Assembly (NCBI GenBank): GCA_963558565.1
Contig: CAUWGX010000006.1
Span: forward strand, 124,001 to 188,000
Direction: 5' to 3'
DNA from: Atopostipes sp963558565
GTDB lineage: Bacteria; Bacillota; Bacilli; Lactobacillales; Carnobacteriaceae_A
DNA: 64,000 nucleotides
Below the pieces are notes generated by a model. It saw nothing but the letters and a program-made list of their open reading frames with translations. It did no database searches and was not told the origin of the DNA. Of the stretch, positions 18,770 to 26,353 are shown piece after piece. The translations under genes were made by a program, and so were the position numbers. The first letter of the stretch is position 1; the number at the start of each line of letters is the position of its first letter.

Positions 18770-19350
18770 TCACTAAGTCCCTCCGTTATAGAGAAATTCT
18801 CTTCCGTTCGAGTGAGTAATGTAGAGAACGAGTAATCGAGTAAAACGCCTCGATCTCTGACCACTCCCCGAATTCCCCCTATAAAGTCACGGTCTGATAT
18901 ATTTAATTCCACGTTAGAAAATTCCTCCAATTCTGCAAGTAGCTGCTGATCAGAAGGATCAATATAAATTTCATAAGGTTCTTCTTTCGCATATTCTTGC
19001 ACATTTTGAATCATTTTCTTCAAGTGTTCAACATATTCATTGGTCTCTTTGTATTCTTTCAAGACTCGACGAAATTTTTCAAACAAAGATTTTTTTAGTT
19101 TTTCTTCTTGTACATATAGATCGTGTTGATGATTAAATCGTATCTTTGAAATTTGTTTATTATTTTCTTTACGCAAGGCATTTTTTTCAGCTTCTAAGCG
19201 GTCAGTAAAAGATGCATTCACTCGTTTTTTAAACGTTTCGTAATCATTTTCCAAAGTTTCTTGATAATTATTCATTTGGTTTTCAATCGTATCTTCCGCT
19301 CTTGCGTCCACTTGTTCCACAAAATAATTCATTTTCTCTTCTAATTCCAT
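18766..19350 (-). CDS. ntpE: V-type ATPase subunit E (peripheral stalk)
   Basis: 194 residues: a long N-terminal Glu/Lys/Asn-rich helix (about 1-110, including TFKKRVNASFTDRLEAEKNA) and a globular C-terminal domain ending with ISDRDFIGGIRGVVRDRGVLL, the ATP-synt_E signature. It pairs with the NtpF-type helix to form the stator stalk. Sits 15 bases after the subunit F gene and overlaps ntpA by four bases. Confidence 0.88.
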   Translation of the reverse strand: MELEEKMNYFVEQVDARAEDTIENQMNNYQETLENDYETFKKRVNASFTDRLEAEKNALRKENNKQISKIRFNHQHDLYVQEEKLKKSLFEKFRRVLKEYKETNEYVEHLKKMIQNVQEYAKEEPYEIYIDPSDQQLLAELEEFSNVELNISDRDFIGGIRGVVRDRGVLLDYSFSTLLTRTEENFSITEGLSE

Positions 19351-19365
19351 GCTTGCATCTCCTTT

Positions 19366-19674
19366 CTATACTGAAATATTTACGGCTTGTTGAATAGTTT
19401 CAGTAATTTTATTCTGGTTATCTGTATACTCATCCGCACCAGAAATTTCAACAATTAAAGGAACTGCTTGATTGAAACGGACGTCATCTACCTTTTTTTG
19501 ATTCGCTTCGATTAATTTTGGCGCAATCATGAGAATGCCAATCTCATCATTTTGAATCACTTCATTAAAAATAGTATCAAAAGAGTCCGCTGGCTTAATC
19601 AGTTGTCCTTCAACGCCTGCAAGTTGCATCCCAACTAATGTGTAAATATTGTCTGTCAGTACATAAGATTTCAT
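19366..19674 (-). CDS. ntpG: V-type ATPase subunit F (NtpG)
   Basis: 102 residues, Rossmann-like fold typical of the ATP-synt_F family: YVLTDNIYTLVGMQLAGVEG at the N-terminus, IGILMIAPKLIEAN in the middle and VPLIVEISGAD. It binds subunit D to form the central rotor. One base separates it from ntpK, so translation is likely coupled. Confidence 0.88.
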   Translation of the reverse strand: MKSYVLTDNIYTLVGMQLAGVEGQLIKPADSFDTIFNEVIQNDEIGILMIAPKLIEANQKKVDDVRFNQAVPLIVEISGADEYTDNQNKITETIQQAVNISV

Positions 19675-19675
19675 A

Positions 19676-20119
19676 TTATAGACGTCCTAAAATCATGAAG
19701 GAGATAATCAAACCATAGAGTGCGATCCCTTCGGCAAGTCCAACGAAAATTAATGAACGACCAAAAATAGAATCGTCTTCACTAATCGCACCTAAAGCGG
19801 CACTTGCTGCACTTGCTACTGCGATCCCACCACCTATACCAGATAAACCAGTCGCGAAAGCAGCTGCAATGTAACCTAAACCTGTCGCTAGTCCATCTGC
19901 TTGGGCTGCTGTTTCACTAGCCGCTGTAACTGTTTCTGGAGAATAAGCCAAGATCAATGAAATTAAAAATCCTGCTACAACAGTCACCACATTAGCCACT
20001 AATGTTTTTTTATAGCGTTTTTTATTTCGATCCCCTTTAAAAAAGTAAGTAAAAGGAAAAACAAATCCTAAGAAAATTGTTGCAATCATTGTTATTTTAA
20101 TCATTAAATCAATACCCAT
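19676..20119 (-). CDS. ntpK: V-type ATPase membrane rotor subunit K (c-like)
   Basis: 147 residues, four predicted membrane helices. Helices 3 and 4 form a canonical proteolipid hairpin: GLGYIAAAFATGLSGIGGG and LIFVGLAEGIALYGLI with the ion-carrying Glu (about residue 130). Helices 1 and 2 (FLGFVFPFTYFF; VVTVVAGFLISLILAY) lack a Gly-rich face and a carboxylate, unlike the duplicated E. hirae NtpK. Start at 20119 follows GGAGG by 8 bases; a TTG at 20134 overlaps that site. Ion specificity (Na+ or H+) cannot be read with confidence. Confidence 0.92.
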   Translation of the reverse strand: MGIDLMIKITMIATIFLGFVFPFTYFFKGDRNKKRYKKTLVANVVTVVAGFLISLILAYSPETVTAASETAAQADGLATGLGYIAAAFATGLSGIGGGIAVASAASAALGAISEDDSIFGRSLIFVGLAEGIALYGLIISFMILGRL

Positions 20120-20134
20120 TTTTAATTCCTCCAA

Positions 20135-22075
20135 TTATTTTTTATCCCAAATGCTTTCAAATTCAATGCCATCTCCACTATAGAAATGACTAAATATTTC
20201 ATAAAATTCTAAACGTAAAACTTGAATGAAGATCACTAGACCTTCAAAACCTGTTACAAATAAGTTACCTAATACAAAAACAACCCAATTCGGATTTCCT
20301 GATTCAATATTGGCAAACATTAAGACAACGCCCATCATCGCAACGTGTGCAATCGCAAAGGCTCCAATACGTACAAAGGAAATCGTATTTGAAAAATAAG
20401 TTAAGAGTGTTTCAAAAGTCTCAAAGAAAATAGTGAGTAATTGCATAACTATTCCGTCTTCGTTTGCCTCTTTTTTCTTTTCTATAAAATGAATGAGAGG
20501 TTCTTTAAATGCAATCAGCAACAAGACAAGCACGAGAATCGCCACTAATAAGCCTAATGCAGGTATTGGTTGTCCTGACATATAAAGAACAAGGATCCCT
20601 ACAATTAAACCATAGAACACAAGACCAGCAATTCCATTTTTATCAAGTATTGCTTCCCATTTCTCGCCGTTTTTTAATCTTAAATAAACGTTTAACACCA
20701 TCGTCAAGAGAATAATGAACATCCCCGACGCCACAGCCACAATAAAGACAGTGTTTAAACTACCAAAGAAAGGAATAGTGCTTAATTGTTCCATCGGACT
20801 TCCCCATAGAGCGGGAATCACATCTTCTAAACCGAAGAAACTGCCATAAACAACTCCAAAGAACATCGAAGAAAGGCCTACAGGCACAAATAATTTCGCA
20901 GCGCTAAGTTTTTCACTGAAGTAGCCCACTAAACCGATCAAAAATAATAAGAATCCTTGACCTAAATCACCAAACATAGCTCCAAAGAACAAGGAATAAG
21001 TGATCGCAACAATCGCAGTTGGATCAATTTCCCGGTAGTTAGGGACCCCATACATTTTCGTAATCATTTCAAAGGGTTTGGTAAAAAAGTTATTTTTTAG
21101 TTTTGTAGGAGATTCAAAATTATGTGCATCATTATCGCTCTCAATATACATTTCGATGCTGGGTTCTTTTTCCAACTCATTTTCTAAAGCATTGGCTTCT
21201 TCTTCAGACATCCATCCAAGCACTAAATACCGTGTCTCTTTTTGTGCAAACTCATCACGAGTAATCGCCGCATATTGACGAACTTGTCGAGCTTCTGATA
21301 AGTTCATTAAACTTACTTTTGCTTGTTTTAAACGCTCAATATTCGGGTGTAAGAGATCAAATATCTCTGCTTGAACTTTTTCTTTTTGCTCAGTTAATTC
21401 TTCAATTTCCTTTTCATAACTGGCCACAATGTCTTTTATTGTTCCTTCTTTTTCAGTAACATAAATTCTTTCCCAAGCCAGGGAGTAATACAAAGCATCT
21501 ACTCGTTGACGAGCTTCTGGTGTTGTAAAATACACGCCATAAATGTAACCCTCTACTTCCTTCGAAGGAATAAACACAGAGGGAACCATCTCATCAATAT
21601 ATTTTTCGAAAATTTGGTAGTTTTCTGTTGTAAAACGACCAAATCTAAATTTTAAATGCTTCATACTTAATATTTTTTCTAAAGGATAATCAATGCCAGC
21701 AAAAGGTTCATATTCATTATAACCAAATTTCGCCGTATTCAATTGTTGCATGAGTCCTTGATTTTCTTTTTGCTTCTCGGCTAAATCATCTTCAACCGCA
21801 TCAACAATCTCTTTTGCTTCTTTAAAAGTTAAATGACTCTCTATATTGTCCTCAACTTCTAAAGGCTCATCAATCAAAGATAATAATTCATCAATTCGCT
21901 CTGTCCAAGGTCGGTAAGGATCCGGACTTGTATAAGCTTTTAATGTTTCAATTCCAGACAATTCTTTTAATGCATTCACTAAATGAATATCATAATGACT
22001 TAAATATTCATAAGCCATCCGATCGATGTCATCACGAGGACCCGTGATATTTACCATATTCATCGTTGTAATCAA
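20135..22075 (-). CDS. ntpI: V-type ATPase subunit I (membrane stator)
   Basis: 646 residues: a soluble N-terminal half (about 1-330) with two coiled-coil strands, and a C-terminal half with about eight membrane helices beginning with IDPTAIVAITYSLFFGAMFG and containing the family segment FVRIGAFAIAHVAMM and the essential Arg in LRLEFYEIFSHFY. It forms the ion half-channels against the K ring. The TTG at 22075 follows the ntpC stop directly and lies 9 bases after AAGGAG; ATG 22063 is an alternative. Confidence 0.94.
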   Translation of the reverse strand: MITTMNMVNITGPRDDIDRMAYEYLSHYDIHLVNALKELSGIETLKAYTSPDPYRPWTERIDELLSLIDEPLEVEDNIESHLTFKEAKEIVDAVEDDLAEKQKENQGLMQQLNTAKFGYNEYEPFAGIDYPLEKILSMKHLKFRFGRFTTENYQIFEKYIDEMVPSVFIPSKEVEGYIYGVYFTTPEARQRVDALYYSLAWERIYVTEKEGTIKDIVASYEKEIEELTEQKEKVQAEIFDLLHPNIERLKQAKVSLMNLSEARQVRQYAAITRDEFAQKETRYLVLGWMSEEEANALENELEKEPSIEMYIESDNDAHNFESPTKLKNNFFTKPFEMITKMYGVPNYREIDPTAIVAITYSLFFGAMFGDLGQGFLLFLIGLVGYFSEKLSAAKLFVPVGLSSMFFGVVYGSFFGLEDVIPALWGSPMEQLSTIPFFGSLNTVFIVAVASGMFIILLTMVLNVYLRLKNGEKWEAILDKNGIAGLVFYGLIVGILVLYMSGQPIPALGLLVAILVLVLLLIAFKEPLIHFIEKKKEANEDGIVMQLLTIFFETFETLLTYFSNTISFVRIGAFAIAHVAMMGVVLMFANIESGNPNWVVFVLGNLFVTGFEGLVIFIQVLRLEFYEIFSHFYSGDGIEFESIWDKK

Positions 22076-23113
22076 CTATATCGACTCCTTCTCTAAAGGT
22101 TTGGCATTATCCCAACCAATTTTTTCAGTCGTCTGTACTAATAATATTGCTTCCCTTTGTTTATCTTCTAAGTATTCTAAAATCGGAAGCATAGATTCAC
22201 GACAGGCACGCGTTAGAAACTTCAGTAAATCTGATAAAAAATCAGCCTCTTCTATTCGTAAATTATTCGTTCGTTTTTCTTTAAGGATCACTTCTCCGTA
22301 TCCCATTGAAGATAACAAACGTTCAAAACTTAATGAATTATTGGCTTGTAGTAACTCATCAATCATCGATGCATCCAATTGACGGGCAGGTGTGAGCAAA
22401 TAGTCTTTAATTTGTTCACTGTCCATTTCATAAATAAATTTCAATCGATAGATCGATTCAATATTTACCAGATCACTATAACTTCCATAATATTTTTTAA
22501 AGCGTTTCATTTCTTGTTCGCTAAAAACATGACGTGCTTTTTTCCAAATATATAAAGCTACAAATTGATCAAACTTGACATTCAGCACATTTGAATCATA
22601 AGTATCGTCTTGAAAATTTGAACGATAAGTCTCAAAAAATTCGTTATAAATTGTACCCTTTAAAGCCTCAATCACTTCAGAAACTGTCGTAGCAGCTTGA
22701 ATTTTAGACACATTAAAACCACGACTTTTCTCTAAATAAGCCGTGAACCCTTCAAAATAAATATTTGAATGTTGTGTTCTGTTGAGATTGCTTAACTTTC
22801 TTTTAATAAATTCTGCTTCATACTTGATCCCGTACAACTTTAAAACTTGTCGTTGTTTTAAATTAGCAAAACGATACAGCTTTAAAAAAGTATAATAAAC
22901 ACCGTTATAAATCACGGGTATTAAACTATTTGGCGTAAATGCTGTGATTTTTGCGTCTTTTATAGCTCGATTATAACCTTCTGTCTGGAGCAAGATTTGA
23001 TGGATATCTTCTAGATCCTTTACATTTGGATTATCTTGTATCTCATCCTTTGATAACAATTTACTACGCATCGCTCTTACTTTTGTGGTAATCGCAACAT
23101 AATCATTCATCAT
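22076..23113 (-). CDS. ntpC: V-type ATPase subunit C
   Basis: 345 residues, mostly helical, matching the AC39/ATP-synt_C family that caps the K rotor ring (YVAITTKVRAMRSKLL at the start; YGIKYEAEFIKRKLSNL; KARHVFSEQEMKRFKKYYG). In E. hirae ntpC lies between ntpE and ntpG; here it is near the front of the operon, between the NtpF helix and ntpI. The start overlaps the ntpF stop by 11 bases. Confidence 0.85.
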   Translation of the reverse strand: MMNDYVAITTKVRAMRSKLLSKDEIQDNPNVKDLEDIHQILLQTEGYNRAIKDAKITAFTPNSLIPVIYNGVYYTFLKLYRFANLKQRQVLKLYGIKYEAEFIKRKLSNLNRTQHSNIYFEGFTAYLEKSRGFNVSKIQAATTVSEVIEALKGTIYNEFFETYRSNFQDDTYDSNVLNVKFDQFVALYIWKKARHVFSEQEMKRFKKYYGSYSDLVNIESIYRLKFIYEMDSEQIKDYLLTPARQLDASMIDELLQANNSLSFERLLSSMGYGEVILKEKRTNNLRIEEADFLSDLLKFLTRACRESMLPILEYLEDKQREAILLVQTTEKIGWDNAKPLEKESI

Positions 23114-23432
23114 CTACAGCACCAAGTTCCTTTACTGTATTCATAAACATTTCAACATAACGATCTTGTTCATGATCAAATATTTTATGAATTTGTTCTA
23201 AATTGCGCTCGAATTCATGTTCAATCGTCTGAAGCTGCTCGCTTTTTTCTTGTTCATAAGAAGCTTCGATCTGTTTTGCTTGTTCATCGAATTTTCTTTC
23301 CGCTTCTTTTTGATATTCTGTCCGCAAGACATCATATCTTTCTTTCAATGTGAGCTTTTTTTCGTTGATCGTGTCTAACGATTGCTCGGCATTTAATTCC
23401 ATTTGATATAAGCGATCAATAATTTTGTCCAT
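23103..23432 (-). CDS. ntpF: V-type ATPase peripheral-stalk subunit (NtpF/G/H helix)
   Basis: 109 residues that are almost all charged coiled coil (LNAEQSLDTINEKKLTLKER; HEFERNLEQIHKIFDHEQDR), the composition expected of the small stator helix that pairs with subunit E. Assignment rests on size, helicity and being the first gene of the operon, as in E. hirae. Sequence identity in such coiled coils is low, so confidence is moderate. Confidence 0.75.
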   Translation of the reverse strand: MDKIIDRLYQMELNAEQSLDTINEKKLTLKERYDVLRTEYQKEAERKFDEQAKQIEASYEQEKSEQLQTIEHEFERNLEQIHKIFDHEQDRYVEMFMNTVKELGAVDDE

Positions 23433-23558
23433 TTGAATAACTTTTCTCCTTTCTTACACGATATTTTTATAAGGTTTTCGTTTTTTTTCATCATTTCATT
23501 TCTTTTAAAAAACCCTATAAATCCTAACATATAGGTATTCCTACCGACGACCAGACCC

Positions 23559-23587
23559 ATTATAGGCCTGATTCAAAAAAATTACAA
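23559..23587 (-). promoter_or_regulatory. Promoter of the V-ATPase operon
   Basis: Minus strand TTGTAA (23587-23582), 17-base spacer, TATAAT (23564-23559). This implies a leader of about 120 bases before ntpF. The leader contains a small perfect hairpin GGTAGGAATACC (arms GGTA/TACC). Confidence 0.75.
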
Positions 23588-23614
23588 ATTATAAAACGCC
23601 AAAACCCAAAAGTT

Positions 23615-23667
23615 AAGCGTTATCATTTAAAAAAGTTGTTGACTTTTTATTATTTAAATGAACGCTT
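23615..23667. repeat. Inverted repeat upstream of the V-ATPase promoter
   Basis: AAGCGTT.CATTTAAA and TTTAAATG.AACGCTT arms separated by about 20 bases that themselves contain AAGT/ACTT. It lies just upstream of the -35 element and just past the terminator of the HD-domain gene. It might be an operator or a transcript-end structure; no factor can be named. The 339 bases between ntpF and the HD gene hold only this repeat, the promoter and the terminator. Confidence 0.6.
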
Positions 23668-23691
23668 TCTTTACTGCTGGGATTTACGAAG

Positions 23692-23733
23692 AAAAAATGG
23701 TGTGAATGAACCTCTTGATTCATTCACACCATA
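23692..23733 (-). terminator. Terminator of the HD-domain gene
   Basis: Perfect stem GGTGTGAATGAA / TTCATTCACACC with eight-base loop and a T-run on the minus strand. Confidence 0.9.
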
Positions 23734-23771
23734 AGTAAATATATTTTCTTTATTAAATAATTTCTTCCAAA

Positions 23772-24293
23772 TTAACTATAAGAAACTTTTGCATATAATC
23801 TTTCCACAAAATCTTTTATACGGCCACGCGTTGGTTTTGATACTTCAGAAACTGAACAGTATTTATCCACCATCGAAACAATAAAGCTTTCTTGATAACG
23901 TGGGACTTGCACTCTAAAAGTACATAAAAACATATGCTTCACAATAATATCTTTTTCAATTTTATTTAATTCAGTTATTTTTTCTGCATTTTTTAAAGCA
24001 ATTTTCGGGTGGATCGCATTATGTGACCCGAGTCCTAGTAACTCAATTTCTTCTCGTTCTTCTAAGAAAAAATCATGCAATAAGGCCGCTCTTGCTGTTG
24101 AAACATAGTCTAAATTCATTGATTTAGCTATTTTGTAACTGACATAAGAAACAAAAAGACTATGTATTAAACGCGTTGTATAATGATGATGTGTAATATC
24201 ATCTAATTGTTGTAATTTTTCATTTTCTAGTAGATCGCTGACAATTTCCATATACTCAGAATCGTTTTCCCATGTTGCACGGACGAATTCCAT
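23772..24293 (-). CDS. HD-superfamily hydrolase, function unknown
   Basis: 173 residues. HD-fold metal ligands appear in order: His in TTRLIHSLFVSYVSY (about residue 43), the HD doublet in ALLHDFF (about 71-72), His residues in SHNAIHP and KHMFLC, and Asp in SMVDKYCSVSE. Such proteins hydrolyse phosphate esters of nucleotides; no substrate can be deduced. ATG 24293 is preferred because AAGGAG is 7 bases upstream; ATG 24299 abuts the site. Monocistronic, with its own terminator and promoter. Confidence 0.75.
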   Translation of the reverse strand: MEFVRATWENDSEYMEIVSDLLENEKLQQLDDITHHHYTTRLIHSLFVSYVSYKIAKSMNLDYVSTARAALLHDFFLEEREEIELLGLGSHNAIHPKIALKNAEKITELNKIEKDIIVKHMFLCTFRVQVPRYQESFIVSMVDKYCSVSEVSKPTRGRIKDFVERLYAKVSYS

Positions 24294-24351
24294 CAACATT
24301 CTCCTTTTAAAATTCGATCTTCCAATAGTCTAGATTTCTCATATCGGTATC

Positions 24352-24390
24352 GGCGCTTCTAAAATTTCAGCGCCATCTTTTTATATTATA
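24352..24390 (-). promoter_or_regulatory. -10 element and 5'-end hairpin of the HD-domain gene
   Basis: TATAAT on the minus strand at 24390-24385 predicts a transcript starting near 24378, whose first bases form GGCGCT/AGCGCC around an 11-base loop (24374-24352). A 5'-terminal hairpin may stabilise the mRNA. The -35 element is weak. Confidence 0.5.
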
Positions 24391-24494
24391 CAACCTTACA
24401 AGCTAAATTTGAAGAAGATAGGCTTAATTTTATAGAAAAAAGGACAATTCTTAATGGTTTCTTAATATATTAACTAAAAACGTCTACTGATCGT

Positions 24495-25439
24495 TTAGTA
24501 ACCACTTTCTAATGCCACCACATTTTGTGGTAAAGAATCTCCCTTTAAGTAAGCTTCAAGGTTTTCCTTAAAGAGTGGATATAAATGTTTTGGATAGCTT
24601 TCTACTCGGCCGCCAATATGTGGAGTCATGGCCACTTTTTTATGAGACCAAAGTGGATGTCCCTTAGGCAATGGTTCTTCTTCATAAACGTCTAAACCTG
24701 CGAACAGAATTTTTCCATTATCTAAAGCTGCCAGTAAAGCTTCTGTGTCGACGGTTTCGCCTCGTCCAACATTTATAAAAATAACATCATTTTTCATTTT
24801 TGAAAATAATACTTCGTCAAATAAATGGTCTGTTTCTGCTGTTGCCGGTAAAATATTCACCACAATATCTGCTTGACCAATCACTTCAGGCAGCTCATTT
24901 TGGACATATTGGTCGTCCATGTTTTCAATCTTATTTCCGCTACGATTAATACCAATCGTTTTCATATTAAAGCCCTTAGCGACTTGTCCTAAGTGGACAC
25001 CAATCTTGCCTGCCCCTACAATCATCATTGTTTTATTATTTAACTCATAGAGGTTATCTTCATTGACCCATTCTTCTCTTTCTCGTTCTCTCGTCGCCTT
25101 AATAATACCGCGTGTCATTCCTAATAGTAAGCCTACCGCTGTTTCAGTCACCGCATAAGTATGAATGCCGCTGCCATTGGTCAATAGAATATCTTTTTCT
25201 TCAAATAATTTTAGAGGTAAATCATTCACCCCAGCAAATGGATATTGAATCCATTTGACCTGACTCTCTTCATGCTCAATCAATGAAGGGAGTTGATCAT
25301 CCCATCCTAGAATAATTTCAACAGAAGAAAATTCTTCTTCGTCCAGTGTTTGTGTGATTTCATAATCTGATGCTATTTCTTTTAAGTCTTTTAGTTGTTC
25401 CGGTAATAAATCACGTAATACTAAAATTCTTTTTGGCAT
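24495..25439 (-). CDS. D-2-hydroxyacid dehydrogenase (NAD(P)-dependent)
   Basis: 314 residues. Reduces 2-keto acids to D-2-hydroxy acids or the reverse. Rossmann motif GAGKIGVHLG at about residues 144-153; catalytic Arg in NVGRGE (about 231), Glu in EEEPLP (about 261) and His in TPHIGG (about 280) are all present, so the enzyme should be active. The specific acid is not predictable. The gene lies 25 bases downstream of the TrmH-type gene on the same strand, suggesting cotranscription. Confidence 0.88.
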   Translation of the reverse strand: MPKRILVLRDLLPEQLKDLKEIASDYEITQTLDEEEFSSVEIILGWDDQLPSLIEHEESQVKWIQYPFAGVNDLPLKLFEEKDILLTNGSGIHTYAVTETAVGLLLGMTRGIIKATREREREEWVNEDNLYELNNKTMMIVGAGKIGVHLGQVAKGFNMKTIGINRSGNKIENMDDQYVQNELPEVIGQADIVVNILPATAETDHLFDEVLFSKMKNDVIFINVGRGETVDTEALLAALDNGKILFAGLDVYEEEPLPKGHPLWSHKKVAMTPHIGGRVESYPKHLYPLFKENLEAYLKGDSLPQNVVALESGY

Positions 25440-25464
25440 TTTAACATTCTCCTCTATGCTTTAT

Positions 25465-26232
25465 TTAGTTTAAATGAAACATTAAGATACTAGCGGCAAT
25501 TGCCACATTTAAGGATTCGGCTTGGCCTTTTATCGGAATGTAAATATTGGAGTCAAGAAAACCTAATAGTTCAGGGCGGATCCCTGCGCCCTCGTTACCG
25601 ACGACTAATGCAAAGGGACCATCCATTTGAACTTCTTTATAAGGTTCCGCTTCTAAATTCAAGACAGTGCCTAGAATAGGAAATTCCTTCGCCTTAAATT
25701 CAATCATAAACTCCTCCAGTGCTCCTTCGTAAATTTCTAAATGAAAGTGGCTTCCCTGAGCAGCTCGTAAGGTTTTTGAATTATATAAATCAACGGTTCC
25801 GTTGCCAAGAAATACGCCTTGAAAACCAGCGGCATCCGCTGTTCGAATCATTGTTCCTACATTCCCTGGATCTTGAACCGCATCTAATAATAAAAATGCG
25901 CCCTCTACTTCTTTTGGAAAAGAAACTTTTTGAATTTTCAACTCAGCAAAAACACCTTGATTGGTTTCCGTATCACTGATTTCTTCTGCAACTTCTTCTG
26001 AGACCACTGTAACCTGTTCAGAATCAATCGGTAAGTCAGTAAAGGCTGGTTCTTCTACCACATCTTCACGGACCATAATATTTAAAATTTCGGCTGCTTT
26101 ATACTGAAGCGCTTCTTCCAGCAAATGATACCCTTCAATTAAATACCGATTTTTCTTCTCACGCTCCCGACGTGTTAATAATTTTTTCCAATCTTTTACT
26201 TGTTGATTATTGATTGATGTAATTTGGTGCAT
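25465..26232 (-). CDS. TrmH/SpoU-family RNA 2'-O-methyltransferase
   Basis: 255 residues. N-terminal substrate-binding domain (about 1-95, with TRREREKKNRYLIEGYHLLEE) and a SPOUT knot domain with the three motifs: QDPGNVGTMIRTADAAGF (motif 1, about 118-135), VVGNEGAGIRPELL (motif 2) and IPIKGQAESLNVAIAAS (motif 3). Family members 2'-O-methylate rRNA or tRNA with S-adenosylmethionine. In many Firmicutes this gene (ysgA type) sits near pheS; here it is 12 kb away. Target nucleotide unknown. Confidence 0.92.
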   Translation of the reverse strand: MHQITSINNQQVKDWKKLLTRREREKKNRYLIEGYHLLEEALQYKAAEILNIMVREDVVEEPAFTDLPIDSEQVTVVSEEVAEEISDTETNQGVFAELKIQKVSFPKEVEGAFLLLDAVQDPGNVGTMIRTADAAGFQGVFLGNGTVDLYNSKTLRAAQGSHFHLEIYEGALEEFMIEFKAKEFPILGTVLNLEAEPYKEVQMDGPFALVVGNEGAGIRPELLGFLDSNIYIPIKGQAESLNVAIAASILMFHLN

Positions 26233-26293
26233 TATTATTCTCCTCTATAACTCAATTCTCTTCCATCATACCTTTTTTAGTAAACATTTGCAT

Positions 26294-26340
26294 TAAAAAA
26301 ACACATTGAATTTGGATTAACCTCCATTCAATGTGTTTTA
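26294..26340 (-). terminator. Terminator of the M23 hydrolase gene
   Basis: AAACACATTGAAT / ATTCAATGTGTTT stem with T-rich tail on the minus strand. Confidence 0.85.
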
Positions 26341-26353
26341 GTATGCTATTTAA

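Noticed and set aside
24352..24374. Hairpin GGCGCT/AGCGCC followed by T-run on the plus strand, looking like a terminator of an antisense RNA
   Set aside because: No plus-strand promoter or gene precedes it; a TATAAT on the minus strand makes it the 5' end of the HD-domain mRNA instead.
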